Origin: CAYJHC01 sp964369465
GTDB taxonomy: Bacteria > Bacillota > Clostridia > Peptostreptococcales > Anaerovoracaceae
Reading direction: 5' to 3'
DNA: 10,051 nt
Assembly: GCA_964369465.1 (NCBI GenBank)
Contig: CAYJEX010000036.1
Location: forward strand, 1 to 10,051
Part shown: positions 1 through 6,299 of the stretch, piece by piece
How positions within the stretch are numbered: the first letter of the stretch is position 1
Layout of the letters: the number at the start of each line of letters is the position of its first letter
Position numbers and translations under genes: made by a program
Notes under the pieces: model-generated
Seen by the model: only the letters and a program-made list of their open reading frames with translations
Told to the model about the DNA's origin: nothing
Database searches by the model: none

Positions 1-21
1 GAGTTAAATGATACTTAATAA

Positions 22-57
22 AAAAAGTAGCAAGTAAAAAATTACTTGCTACTTTTT
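22..57 (-). terminator. Intrinsic terminator of the tRNA operon
   Basis: A perfect 16-bp inverted repeat (22-37 with 42-57) encloses a 4-nt loop. Read on the minus strand, the right part of the stem is T-rich and more T residues follow. It starts only 4 bp beyond the CCA end of tRNA-Cys, so it should end the Met-Val-Asp-His-Cys transcript. The A/T-rich ends of the stem mean it could also work for plus-strand transcripts. Confidence 0.85.
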
Positions 58-60
58 CGT

Positions 61-135
<75 letters not shown>

Positions 136-141
136 CTATAC

Positions 142-225
142 TTGTCTTTTTTACCTACTACTGCGTTATTACTCTTCAGTGTTTGCTCGTGTATGTCTAT
201 ATACACGTCGCTTCACACTTCATCG
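142..225. repeat. Copy 1 of an ~80-nt direct repeat in the tRNA spacer
   Basis: Positions 160-207 match 282-329 over 48 nt with 6 mismatches, all transitions. Weaker similarity extends both ways, from a shared TTGTCTTTTT at the left to a shared CA(T/G)CG at the right. The core holds a small hairpin, GTGTAT-GTCTAT-ATACAC (190-207). The copy ends a few bases before the 5' end of tRNA-Cys, so it would lie in the precursor transcript. I do not recognise it as a named repeat family. Confidence 0.75.
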
Positions 226-265
226 CACGCCTTGTATTAGGCAAAAAATCCTGCGTATTCTTTTT

Positions 266-345
266 TTGTCTTTTTCCTAACACTGCGTTGTTGCTTTTCA
301 ATGTTTGTTCATGTATGTCTATATACACGGAGCTTTCCCTCAGCG
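266..345. repeat. Copy 2 of the ~80-nt direct repeat in the tRNA spacer
   Basis: This is the second copy, in the same orientation, with its core at 282-329, offset by exactly 122 nt from copy 1. The hairpin core is kept, but its outermost base pair is lost because the first G of copy 1 is A here. It ends about 9 bp from the CCA end of tRNA-His. No open frame is shared by the two copies, so this looks like non-coding sequence. Confidence 0.75.
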
Positions 346-353
346 AAAATTAA

Positions 354-430
354 TGGGGTGGATGATGGGACTCGAACCCACGAATGACGGAGCCACAACC
401 CGTTGTCTTAACCACTTGACTACACCCACC
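354..430 (-). tRNA. tRNA-His (GTG)
   Basis: This is a cloverleaf on the minus strand with anticodon GTG (complement of 394-396). It has the histidine identity element: an extra G at -1 (complement of 430) facing C73 (complement of 357). The acceptor GTGGGTG pairs with CATCCAC with one G-U pair, and the T-arm is GGGTTCGAGTCCC. CCA is encoded. It is the fourth tRNA in transcription order, 28 bp after tRNA-Asp. Confidence 0.96.
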
Positions 431-458
431 AAATCATATACTGGTGTAAAAAAAAAAT

Positions 459-535
459 TGGCGATCCGGAACGGGCTCGAACCGTCGACCTCCAGCGTGA
501 CAGGCTGGCATTCTAACCAACTGAACTACCGGACC
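459..535 (-). tRNA. tRNA-Asp (GTC)
   Basis: This is a cloverleaf on the minus strand. The acceptor GGTCCGG pairs with CCGGATC, the discriminator is G73 (usual for Asp), and CCA is encoded. The anticodon loop CTGTCAC carries GTC (complement of 499-501). It is the third tRNA in the operon, between Val (16-bp gap) and His. Confidence 0.96.
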
Positions 536-551
536 TCACCATAATATTATT

Positions 552-627
552 TGGTGGGCGCAATAGGGCTCGAACCTATGACCCCCTGCTTGTAAGGCAG
601 GTGCTCTCCCAGCTGAGCTATGCGCCC
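552..627 (-). tRNA. tRNA-Val (TAC)
   Basis: This is a cloverleaf on the minus strand. The acceptor GGGCGCA pairs with TGCGCCC, the discriminator is A73, and CCA is encoded. The anticodon loop CTTACAA carries TAC (complement of 592-594). It is the second tRNA of the operon, 9 bp after tRNA-Met. Confidence 0.96.
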
Positions 628-636
628 TAAAAAACA

Positions 637-713
637 TGGTAGCGGCGAGTGGAGTCGAACCACCGACCTTCCGGGTATGAACCGGACGCTCTAACCAACT
701 AAGCTACACCGCC
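637..713 (-). tRNA. tRNA-Met (CAT), elongator type
   Basis: This is a cloverleaf on the minus strand with anticodon CAT (complement of 677-679). The acceptor begins GGCGGTG and pairs fully with CGCCGCT, using two G-U pairs, so it lacks the unpaired 1:72 position of initiator tRNA. The anticodon stem is TCCGG/CCGGA rather than the GGG/CCC of initiators. The start GGCGGTGTAGC and the loop TTCATAC match elongator tRNA-Met of Firmicutes as I recall it. A lysidine-modified tRNA-Ile(CAT) is less likely on this basis. It is the first gene of the operon. Confidence 0.93.
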
Positions 714-745
714 ATATGTTTATGTTGTTATACAACACAAGAATT

Positions 746-774
746 ATTGTACCATTATATAATATCTATGTCAA
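746..774 (-). promoter_or_regulatory. Sigma-A promoter of the tRNA operon
   Basis: On the minus strand the -35 TTGACA (complement of 769-774) is followed by a 17-bp spacer and the -10 TACAAT (complement of 746-751). It lies 33 bp upstream of the tRNA-Met gene, as expected for a strong stable-RNA promoter. A perfect TATAAT also occurs inside the spacer, but too close to this -35 to use it. Confidence 0.85.
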
Positions 775-875
775 TTCTTTTTTTCAATTCAATTTAAATA
801 TATCTGAAGAAATTACATGATCATATATTATTACTTTATATTTAAATTATATGTCCAAAACACTAAAGCTACAAT

Positions 876-2891
876 TTATTTCCCCGAAATATCTTTCAAT
901 ATTTTTGCCAGATTAAATGTTCCTTTTTTATCAATGTTTCCTCGTCTTGAGTCTAGTAGGAAATCTTCAAATTTATCAAATGGTTTTGGTTTTGAGAAGA
1001 AAAATCCTTGCACATACTTACAGTCACATTTTCTAATAAAATCGACATCTTCAATTGTTTCTGCCCCCTCTACAACAATTGTTTTTCCTATCGACACAAT
1101 TGCTTTTATTAATTTTTGAAAGAACTTGAAATTAGTTTTAGAAGAAGAAGCAGAAACGAGCAATGCTCTATCTATCTTAACTAAATCAACACGCATATCT
1201 AGCAATAAATTAAAATTAGAATAATCAATTCCAAAATCATCCAACTCGAATTCAAATCCAATTTTTTTCATATTATCTATTGTTTCATTTACAATAGCAA
1301 CGTTAGTAATCAACGTTCTTTCTGTTATCTCAATTTTTATTGTTTCTGGAGATATATCGTACTTCGTCAATATTTCCATAACATTATCTATCATATCCGG
1401 TTTGAGAAAATTATGATAAGAAAAATTAACGGAAATTTTTGTGCCTAAAATTATTATTCCATATTTGTCAAGCATTGTTCTAATATCTTGACATACCTTT
1501 TCTAAAACAATATATGTCAATTCTACTATGGAACCATTTTTCTCCAGAATTTCAATGAAGTCACTTGGATACACTAACATTCCATCCGAACCAACCATCC
1601 TAACCAAAGCTTCTGCTTCTGTAAACGTGTTGTTTTCAAGGTCGTAGATAGGTTGATAATGAACTTCAAAACTTTTGTTGTAAATTGCTTCTTTAAGACT
1701 TTTTTCCAATTCGACTCTTTTTCTCATTTTATCTAACACATTTATGTCTGAAATAAAATTCGACTTATCTTCGTTTTCGCTTTGGAGTTGAAATGAATAT
1801 TCAATGGCAGAAAACAGTTCTTCTGTTGAATTCCCAAAATTAGGATACCCAACTTTTGCACATAATAATTCTATAAAATATTTTAATTTTTCCTTTTCAA
1901 ATGCATCCTCAAATCCATTAATTATTTGTAAAACTCTATCATCAACTTCATCTCGCGAAATTTTAGTTTTCGATGTAATCAATATTGCAAACTTATTACC
2001 ACTATATCTAAAAAGTTCTTTTGTAGTAAAATACGAACCAAAATATCTCGCTATTTTAATTAATATAGTATCCCCATATTTTGTACCAAGTTTTGCATTA
2101 ACATTTTTAAAGTTGTTTAATTTCAAAACATACAATTCAAAATGTTCCTCTTTTTTGATACACTCATTTATTTTATATGTAAGTGCCAGCTTATTCGGAA
2201 TACCTGTAAGTTGGTCTGTTGATTTGTATATATTATGTACACTTAGATGTATAAACAGTATCCCTGCAACAGAAGCAATACCAGTTGTAATTACATCGTC
2301 AACTACTAGCTGTACCGATAAAATCGACAAAACAATACCAATGTTAATAGCAATCGGTAGTTTCGCATCTCTGTATGAAACACTAAGATTAGTAAGTGCA
2401 AGAATAATTACAATTAACGAATAAAGTCCTCCAATAATATAACCAGATAAATACCATTCCCCTCTAAAATATTCTCCAGTGGCACTTATTGTAAATATTA
2501 TTCCTGTGAAAAAGTTTGACGTAACAACACCAATATACACTACGTATGGAATAGCCATCAATGTGCATATCATCTTTCTTTTATTTTTAATAGCAAATAT
2601 TTTCGTTAATGAAAGTACGAAGAAGGCAAAGAATAAATATTGCAAAGGAACAAATAAATAGTACATGAAATTAGCAACTTCTATCGTCCAAGGATTTTCT
2701 TGAAACATCTTAATATCAAGCATTACCGAAGAAATAATTGTAATTACAATAGAAGCAAAAATAACAAGATAAAGAATCTTGAGAATCATAACCCTGATAG
2801 TTTTCTTCTCATAATCCCGATGGAAATTCGATAATATTATCGTAACAATAATTAAAGCTGCAATTTCACCTAACAAATTATAGTCTGGCAT
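876..2891 (-). CDS. Membrane GGDEF-EAL protein, predicted c-di-GMP phosphodiesterase
   Basis: This 671-residue protein probably hydrolyses cyclic di-GMP at the membrane. The N-terminus has about seven hydrophobic segments (near 5-20, 33-58, 72-98, 108-130, 148-168, 178-197 and 200-217), likely a sensor. A GGDEF-like domain (about 225-380) starts with DQLTGIPNK, but its signature is SGNKF (297-301) and both metal-binding Asp of the DxDxFK motif are replaced (K257, N259). It should not make c-di-GMP. The EAL domain (about 395-645) keeps the catalytic set: E427 of EALVR, N489, E521 and E524 of EITE, D551-D552, K572, E608 and Q628. The only clear change is loop 6, DFGIDYS where DFGTGYS is usual. 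An AAAGGA Shine-Dalgarno precedes the ATG. It is monocistronic with its own promoter; the ligand is unknown. Confidence 0.93.
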   Translation of the reverse strand: MPDYNLLGEIAALIIVTIILSNFHRDYEKKTIRVMILKILYLVIFASIVITIISSVMLDIKMFQENPWTIEVANFMYYLFVPLQYLFFAFFVLSLTKIFAIKNKRKMICTLMAIPYVVYIGVVTSNFFTGIIFTISATGEYFRGEWYLSGYIIGGLYSLIVIILALTNLSVSYRDAKLPIAINIGIVLSILSVQLVVDDVITTGIASVAGILFIHLSVHNIYKSTDQLTGIPNKLALTYKINECIKKEEHFELYVLKLNNFKNVNAKLGTKYGDTILIKIARYFGSYFTTKELFRYSGNKFAILITSKTKISRDEVDDRVLQIINGFEDAFEKEKLKYFIELLCAKVGYPNFGNSTEELFSAIEYSFQLQSENEDKSNFISDINVLDKMRKRVELEKSLKEAIYNKSFEVHYQPIYDLENNTFTEAEALVRMVGSDGMLVYPSDFIEILEKNGSIVELTYIVLEKVCQDIRTMLDKYGIIILGTKISVNFSYHNFLKPDMIDNVMEILTKYDISPETIKIEITERTLITNVAIVNETIDNMKKIGFEFELDDFGIDYSNFNLLLDMRVDLVKIDRALLVSASSSKTNFKFFQKLIKAIVSIGKTIVVEGAETIEDVDFIRKCDCKYVQGFFFSKPKPFDKFEDFLLDSRRGNIDKKGTFNLAKILKDISGK

Positions 2892-2920
2892 TTATCATCC
2901 TTTCAAATTTTATATACAGT

Positions 2921-2949
2921 AGTATACCATAATTTTGGGGTTCAAACAA
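2921..2949 (-). promoter_or_regulatory. Probable promoter of the GGDEF-EAL gene
   Basis: On the minus strand, TTGTTT (complement of 2944-2949) is separated by 17 bp from TATACT (complement of 2921-2926). The ATG follows about 30 bp downstream. The -10 is good and the -35 is weak. It sits between the lysA terminator and the gene, so the gene should be transcribed independently of the lysine operon. Confidence 0.6.
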
Positions 2950-2954
2950 GTATC

Positions 2955-3004
2955 TAAAAATGCAAAAGCCCCTTATAAACTGTGGTCTATGGGGCTTTTG
3001 CATT
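2955..3004 (-). terminator. Intrinsic terminator of the dapA-dapB-lysA operon
   Basis: A perfect 14-bp stem (2959-2972 with 2991-3004) contains a CCCC/GGGG core. On the minus strand the stem is followed by a run of T (complement of about 2955-2960). It begins 11 bp after the lysA stop codon. No T-run follows it on the plus strand, so it is directional. Confidence 0.92.
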
Positions 3005-3015
3005 GTATTACTTTT

Positions 3016-4326
3016 TTATAACTCTCTAGAAATCAGATCTTCGTTCGTTTGCCTTCTAACTATTAACTTATGTCCATTATCATTTGTCATAACAACAGCA
3101 GGAATTGGAAGTTTGTTGTAATTACTTGACATCGTGTAGCAATATGCTCCTGTAGAAAAAACGCCTAGAACATCGCCTCTTTTTGGTAATGGCAATTCAA
3201 TATCTTTTAAAATAATATCACCCGACTCACAGCATTTCCCACATACAGTGTATTTCCCTACTGTTTTTTCATCGCAACGATTCACCAATATCGCCTGGTA
3301 TTCCGATTGATATAGAGCTGGTCTGATATTATCTGTCATTCCGCCATCAATCGATACATACGTTCTTACACCTTCTATCTCCTTCATAGATCCAACCGTG
3401 TATAATGTCATCCCCGCATTACCTACAAGGCTTCTCCCAGGTTCAGTTACAATAGCTGGTAATTCCATATTCATTTTTTTGAAAGCATTAGTAATTTCTT
3501 TTATTACTGGTTCAAAGAAATATTTGTATTCTTTTTCATCATCCTCGTCAGTATAATTAATTCCAAAACCTCCACCAATATTTATTTCCTCAGTGATTAG
3601 TCCAAAATCGTCTTTTGCTTTCTCAATTATACTCAACAAAACCTTTGTTGCTTTAATATGAGAATTATTTGTATGAAGCTGTGACCCCACATGAAAATGA
3701 AAACCCATCAAATTAATGTATGGTGACGCCATTGCATCTGCTATTACTTTATCTAGCCCTCCTTCTTGCAAAGGAACTCCAAATTTAGAGTCTTTCTTTC
3801 CTGTCGATATGTAATCATGTGTATCAACTTTAATTTCAGGGGAAATTCTAATTATACAGTTTACTTTTTTACCTTGTTTTTTGCATTCTTCTTCTAACAA
3901 AGCAACTTCTTCATTCCCATCAATGATTATTCTCCCCACACCGTATGAAATCGCCATTTCAATTTCTTCAAGAGACTTATTATTTCCATTAAACTCTATT
4001 CTTTCTGCTGGAAACTCAGCCGCAATTGCAGTATAAAGTTCTCCTCCTGAAACAACATCTAAAGAAAACCCTTCATCTTCAATTATTTTGCATATTGCTT
4101 TTGTCAAAAATGCTTTCCCCGCATATGCGGCTCTGCCTTTTGGATAAACGTCCAGAAAATCTTTCTTCATTTCCATACATTTTTTTCTTATATATGTTTC
4201 AGATAATACAAATAGTGGTGTTCCATATTCTTTCGCAATATCGCTTGCTTTTGTACCATCAATATACAAATCATTACCTTTTATTTGAAATACATTATTT
4301 TCTATTATTTTATTTATTCCTTGCAT
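3016..4326 (-). CDS. lysA: Diaminopimelate decarboxylase
   Basis: This enzyme decarboxylates meso-2,6-diaminopimelate to L-lysine, the last step of the pathway, using pyridoxal phosphate. The 436-residue length is typical. The PLP-binding lysine is K71 in YAGKAF. HVGSQ (212-216), the phosphate-binding GGGFG (251-255) and EPGRS (295-299) belong to the alanine-racemase-like barrel. CESGD (366-370) carries the active-site Cys and Glu supplied across the dimer. GAYCYTMSSNYN (393-404) is the C-terminal family signature. The Shine-Dalgarno AGGAG lies 5 bp before the ATG. It is the last gene of the operon, 46 bp after dapB, and is followed by a strong terminator. The CESGD and GAYCYTMSSNYN motifs favour LysA over other group IV decarboxylases. 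Confidence 0.97.
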   Translation of the reverse strand: MQGINKIIENNVFQIKGNDLYIDGTKASDIAKEYGTPLFVLSETYIRKKCMEMKKDFLDVYPKGRAAYAGKAFLTKAICKIIEDEGFSLDVVSGGELYTAIAAEFPAERIEFNGNNKSLEEIEMAISYGVGRIIIDGNEEVALLEEECKKQGKKVNCIIRISPEIKVDTHDYISTGKKDSKFGVPLQEGGLDKVIADAMASPYINLMGFHFHVGSQLHTNNSHIKATKVLLSIIEKAKDDFGLITEEINIGGGFGINYTDEDDEKEYKYFFEPVIKEITNAFKKMNMELPAIVTEPGRSLVGNAGMTLYTVGSMKEIEGVRTYVSIDGGMTDNIRPALYQSEYQAILVNRCDEKTVGKYTVCGKCCESGDIILKDIELPLPKRGDVLGVFSTGAYCYTMSSNYNKLPIPAVVMTNDNGHKLIVRRQTNEDLISREL

Positions 4327-4372
4327 TTTTACTCCTAATATATTATTACAACACTTATATTTGGCTTAGGTT

Positions 4373-5062
4373 TCATGATAGTAATTTTTTTGCACCTTCA
4401 ATAGCTCCTATTGCAAATATTTTTCTAGAAAAAGCCGTGTGAGTTATCTCAATTGTTTCATCTATTCCTGCGATGATTATTGAGTGTTCTCCTGGTATTG
4501 TTCCTCCCCTGTATGCGTGAGTCGGTATATCTCTTCCATCATCTAAGCTATTTGCCAAATCATCTCTCAATGTAATCGCTGTTCCAGAAGGTGCATCTTT
4601 TTTTTGGTCATGATGTTTTTCAAAAATCTCGACATGCCAATTATGGTTCATTTCTTCGCCAATCAATTTCATAATTTTTCTCATCAAATTTATTCCTTGT
4701 GATGTGTTGGATGTGAGTGTAAGTGGAATTTTTTTAGATGCTTCATGTATTTTTTCATAATCATCTTGTGCAAGCCCTGTTGTTCCGATTAATATCGCAA
4801 TATTATTTTCTAAACAAAACTGTAACGCCTTCATCGTTCCCTCTCGATGAGAAAAATCAATAACAACAATACCATTTTCTAAGTTATTGTTATTTTTTTG
4901 TACATCAATTTCTTTTTTAATTTTTTCCATAACATTCTCAAAAGAGTCATCAGAATCTTTATCTATTTTTGCGATAACATTTACGTCATCTAACATTTCG
5001 GCTTGCGAAATTATTTCTTTTCCCATTTTTCCATTACAGCCATTCATTATTATATTAAACAT
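4373..5062 (-). CDS. dapB: 4-hydroxy-tetrahydrodipicolinate reductase
   Basis: This enzyme reduces the product of DapA to tetrahydrodipicolinate with NAD(P)H, the second step towards diaminopimelate and lysine. The 229-residue protein starts with a nucleotide-binding GCNGKMG (8-14) and has IGTTG (92-96). The family signature HHDQKKDAPSGTA (150-162) holds the catalytic His pair and a Lys (K154) that contacts substrate, and RGG (185-187) precedes PGEH. It is somewhat shorter than the E. coli enzyme (273). A charged, Asn-rich stretch (about 35-62, with four Asn in a row) replaces part of the usual linker after the first strands. It lies 40 bp after dapA, with a purine-rich AAGGA site before the ATG, and 46 bp before lysA, all in one direction. 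Confidence 0.97.
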   Translation of the reverse strand: MFNIIMNGCNGKMGKEIISQAEMLDDVNVIAKIDKDSDDSFENVMEKIKKEIDVQKNNNNLENGIVVIDFSHREGTMKALQFCLENNIAILIGTTGLAQDDYEKIHEASKKIPLTLTSNTSQGINLMRKIMKLIGEEMNHNWHVEIFEKHHDQKKDAPSGTAITLRDDLANSLDDGRDIPTHAYRGGTIPGEHSIIIAGIDETIEITHTAFSRKIFAIGAIEGAKKLLS

Positions 5063-5102
5063 AAAATTTGTTCCTTTTCTCCTTCAAACAGTTCTGATTA
5101 AT

Positions 5103-5984
5103 TTATAAAAGTCCGTATGCTTCCATTTCTCCTCTTATTCTTTTCGAAGCAGTTTCAGATGGCGGAGACAATGGCAATCTATATTCTAATTCACACATTC
5201 CCATCATATGCAAAGCTGCTTTAACTGGAATTGGGTTGACATCACAAAACATGGAATCAATTAGAGGTTTCATATCCAACTGTAAATTCATCGCTGTTTT
5301 ATAATCACCTTCCAAAAAACTTCTTGACATTTTTGCCGAATCTTTAGGACAAATATTTGCAATTACGGAAATAAATCCTTTTCCTCCTACGCTCATAAGC
5401 GGAACTACCATATCATCATTACCTGAATAAACTGCAAAATCATCTGGTGTCACTCTAGATATTTCTGCAACTTGAGCTATATTTCCACTAGCTTCTTTTA
5501 TCCCAACGATATTAGGATGTTTTGCTAATGTAGCAACCGTTTGCGGTTCTATGTTTACTCCTGTTCTTCCTGGAACTGAATAAAGTATGCATGGAACATC
5601 TGACGCTTCAGCTGTAACTATAAAGTGTTCAATTAATCCTTGTTGAGAGCATTTGTTGTAATATGGAGTAACAAGTAAAAGTCCATCAACTCCTGTTTTA
5701 GAAATTTCTTTCGCCAAATTAATCCCATGTCTAGTATCGTTACTTCCTGCTCCTGCAACAACTGGAACTCTTCCGTTTACAACTTCAACACAAAATCTCG
5801 ATACTTCAATTTGCTCTTCGTCTGTTAATGTAGAAGCTTCTCCTGTTGTTCCTGCTACTACAATAGCATCTACACCTTCTTCGATTTGCCAATTTATCAA
5901 TTCACCAAATCTTTCATAATCAACAGTTCCATCATTTAGAAATGGAGTTACAATTGCTACTCCGCAGCCTTCAAAAATCGCCAT
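5103..5984 (-). CDS. dapA: 4-hydroxy-tetrahydrodipicolinate synthase
   Basis: This enzyme condenses pyruvate with aspartate 4-semialdehyde, the committed step of diaminopimelate and lysine synthesis, in a TIM barrel. The 293-residue length is standard. GTTGE (45-49) forms the pyruvate site. Y109 and Y135 match the catalytic Tyr relay, and R140 in YSVPGRTG binds substrate carboxylate. K163 in GIKEASGN is the Schiff-base lysine. The Asn usual in YNVPGRTG is Ser136 here. The start is fixed by AGGAGGT 7 bp upstream. As the first gene after a lysine riboswitch it should be off when lysine is abundant. Other members of the family (N-acetylneuraminate lyase and similar) are unlikely because dapB and lysA follow directly. 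Confidence 0.97.
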   Translation of the reverse strand: MAIFEGCGVAIVTPFLNDGTVDYERFGELINWQIEEGVDAIVVAGTTGEASTLTDEEQIEVSRFCVEVVNGRVPVVAGAGSNDTRHGINLAKEISKTGVDGLLLVTPYYNKCSQQGLIEHFIVTAEASDVPCILYSVPGRTGVNIEPQTVATLAKHPNIVGIKEASGNIAQVAEISRVTPDDFAVYSGNDDMVVPLMSVGGKGFISVIANICPKDSAKMSRSFLEGDYKTAMNLQLDMKPLIDSMFCDVNPIPVKAALHMMGMCELEYRLPLSPPSETASKRIRGEMEAYGLL

Positions 5985-6008
5985 AATATTACCTCCTATG
6001 GTTTACAT

Positions 6009-6058
6009 AAAAAAAATGGATTAAAAAAGTCGCATCCTATCGATGCAACTTTAATCCA
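6009..6058 (-). terminator. Riboswitch-controlled terminator before dapA
   Basis: On the minus strand a long hairpin (complement of 6017-6058) is followed by eight T (complement of 6009-6016). The outer stem is GGATTAAAG/CTTTTTTAATCC and the inner one is GCATC/GATGC. Its loop reads CGATAG, the exact complement of CTATCG in the 3' strand of riboswitch helix P1. When lysine is absent, P1 could therefore open and pair with the loop, breaking the terminator. It ends about 25 bp before the dapA start. Confidence 0.88.
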
Positions 6059-6080
6059 CCATAGTAGTAAAATCACAACC

Positions 6081-6240
6081 GATAGCTCCTCCACCTTCTG
6101 TGGTGGGAGTCTAAAGCATATTATTGCCTTAGCCCAGGAAAATCAAGCGTCCCCATTCTCCTTCGGCGAATCCCCCTTTCCTTAACTTCGTAGGTCACCA
6201 CCTCCATTAAGTACTTTTTGAACTTCGCGCCTCTATCAAC
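6081..6240 (-). promoter_or_regulatory. Lysine riboswitch (L-box) aptamer
   Basis: The minus-strand RNA shows the conserved L-box elements in order: GATAGAGGCGCGAAG at the 5' end, AGTA, GAAAGGGG, TCGCCGAAGG, CTGGGCTAAGGCA and finally GGAGGAGCTATC. GATAG and CTATC close helix P1. The inner helices are visible as AGGT/ACCT (P2), GGAGAAT/ATTTTCC (P3), CTAAGGCA/TGCTTTAG (P4) and CCCACC/GGTGG (P5). The location before dapA-dapB-lysA and the terminator next to it fit a lysine-sensing off switch. In known L-boxes lysine stabilises P1 and so allows termination. Confidence 0.95.
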
Positions 6241-6254
6241 TTTTAATTGCTCTA

Positions 6255-6283
6255 ATTATAATACAACACACATTACATGTCAA
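6255..6283 (-). promoter_or_regulatory. Consensus sigma-A promoter of the lysine operon
   Basis: On the minus strand, TTGACA (complement of 6278-6283) is followed by 17 bp and TATAAT (complement of 6255-6260), a perfect match to consensus. Transcription should start near 6248, just before the riboswitch. The -35 is only 16 bp beyond the stop codon of the upstream P-loop gene. This strong unregulated promoter agrees with control being exerted by the riboswitch. Confidence 0.92.
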
Positions 6284-6299
6284 TAACTATATTGAAAAT

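Noticed and set aside
142..345. Repeat pair as a mini CRISPR array
   Set aside because: There are only two copies. They are imperfect, about 80 nt long and separated by about 40 nt, and no cas gene is present. The size and decay do not fit CRISPR repeats.
637..713. Initiator tRNA-fMet or tRNA-Ile(CAT) in place of elongator tRNA-Met
   Set aside because: Position 1:72 is paired and the anticodon stem lacks the three G-C pairs of initiators. The overall sequence matches elongator tRNA-Met rather than tRNA-Ile2.
1804..2424. Plus-strand open frame of 206 codons inside the GGDEF-EAL gene
   Set aside because: It lies fully antisense to a gene with clear domains, is rich in Ser, Phe and Asn as expected of antisense AT-rich code, and matches no family I recognise.
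6009..6240. T-box leader before dapA
   Set aside because: Leader RNAs with terminators before amino-acid genes are often T-boxes, but the conserved T-box AGGGTGGNACCGCG sequence is absent and the full set of lysine riboswitch elements is present.
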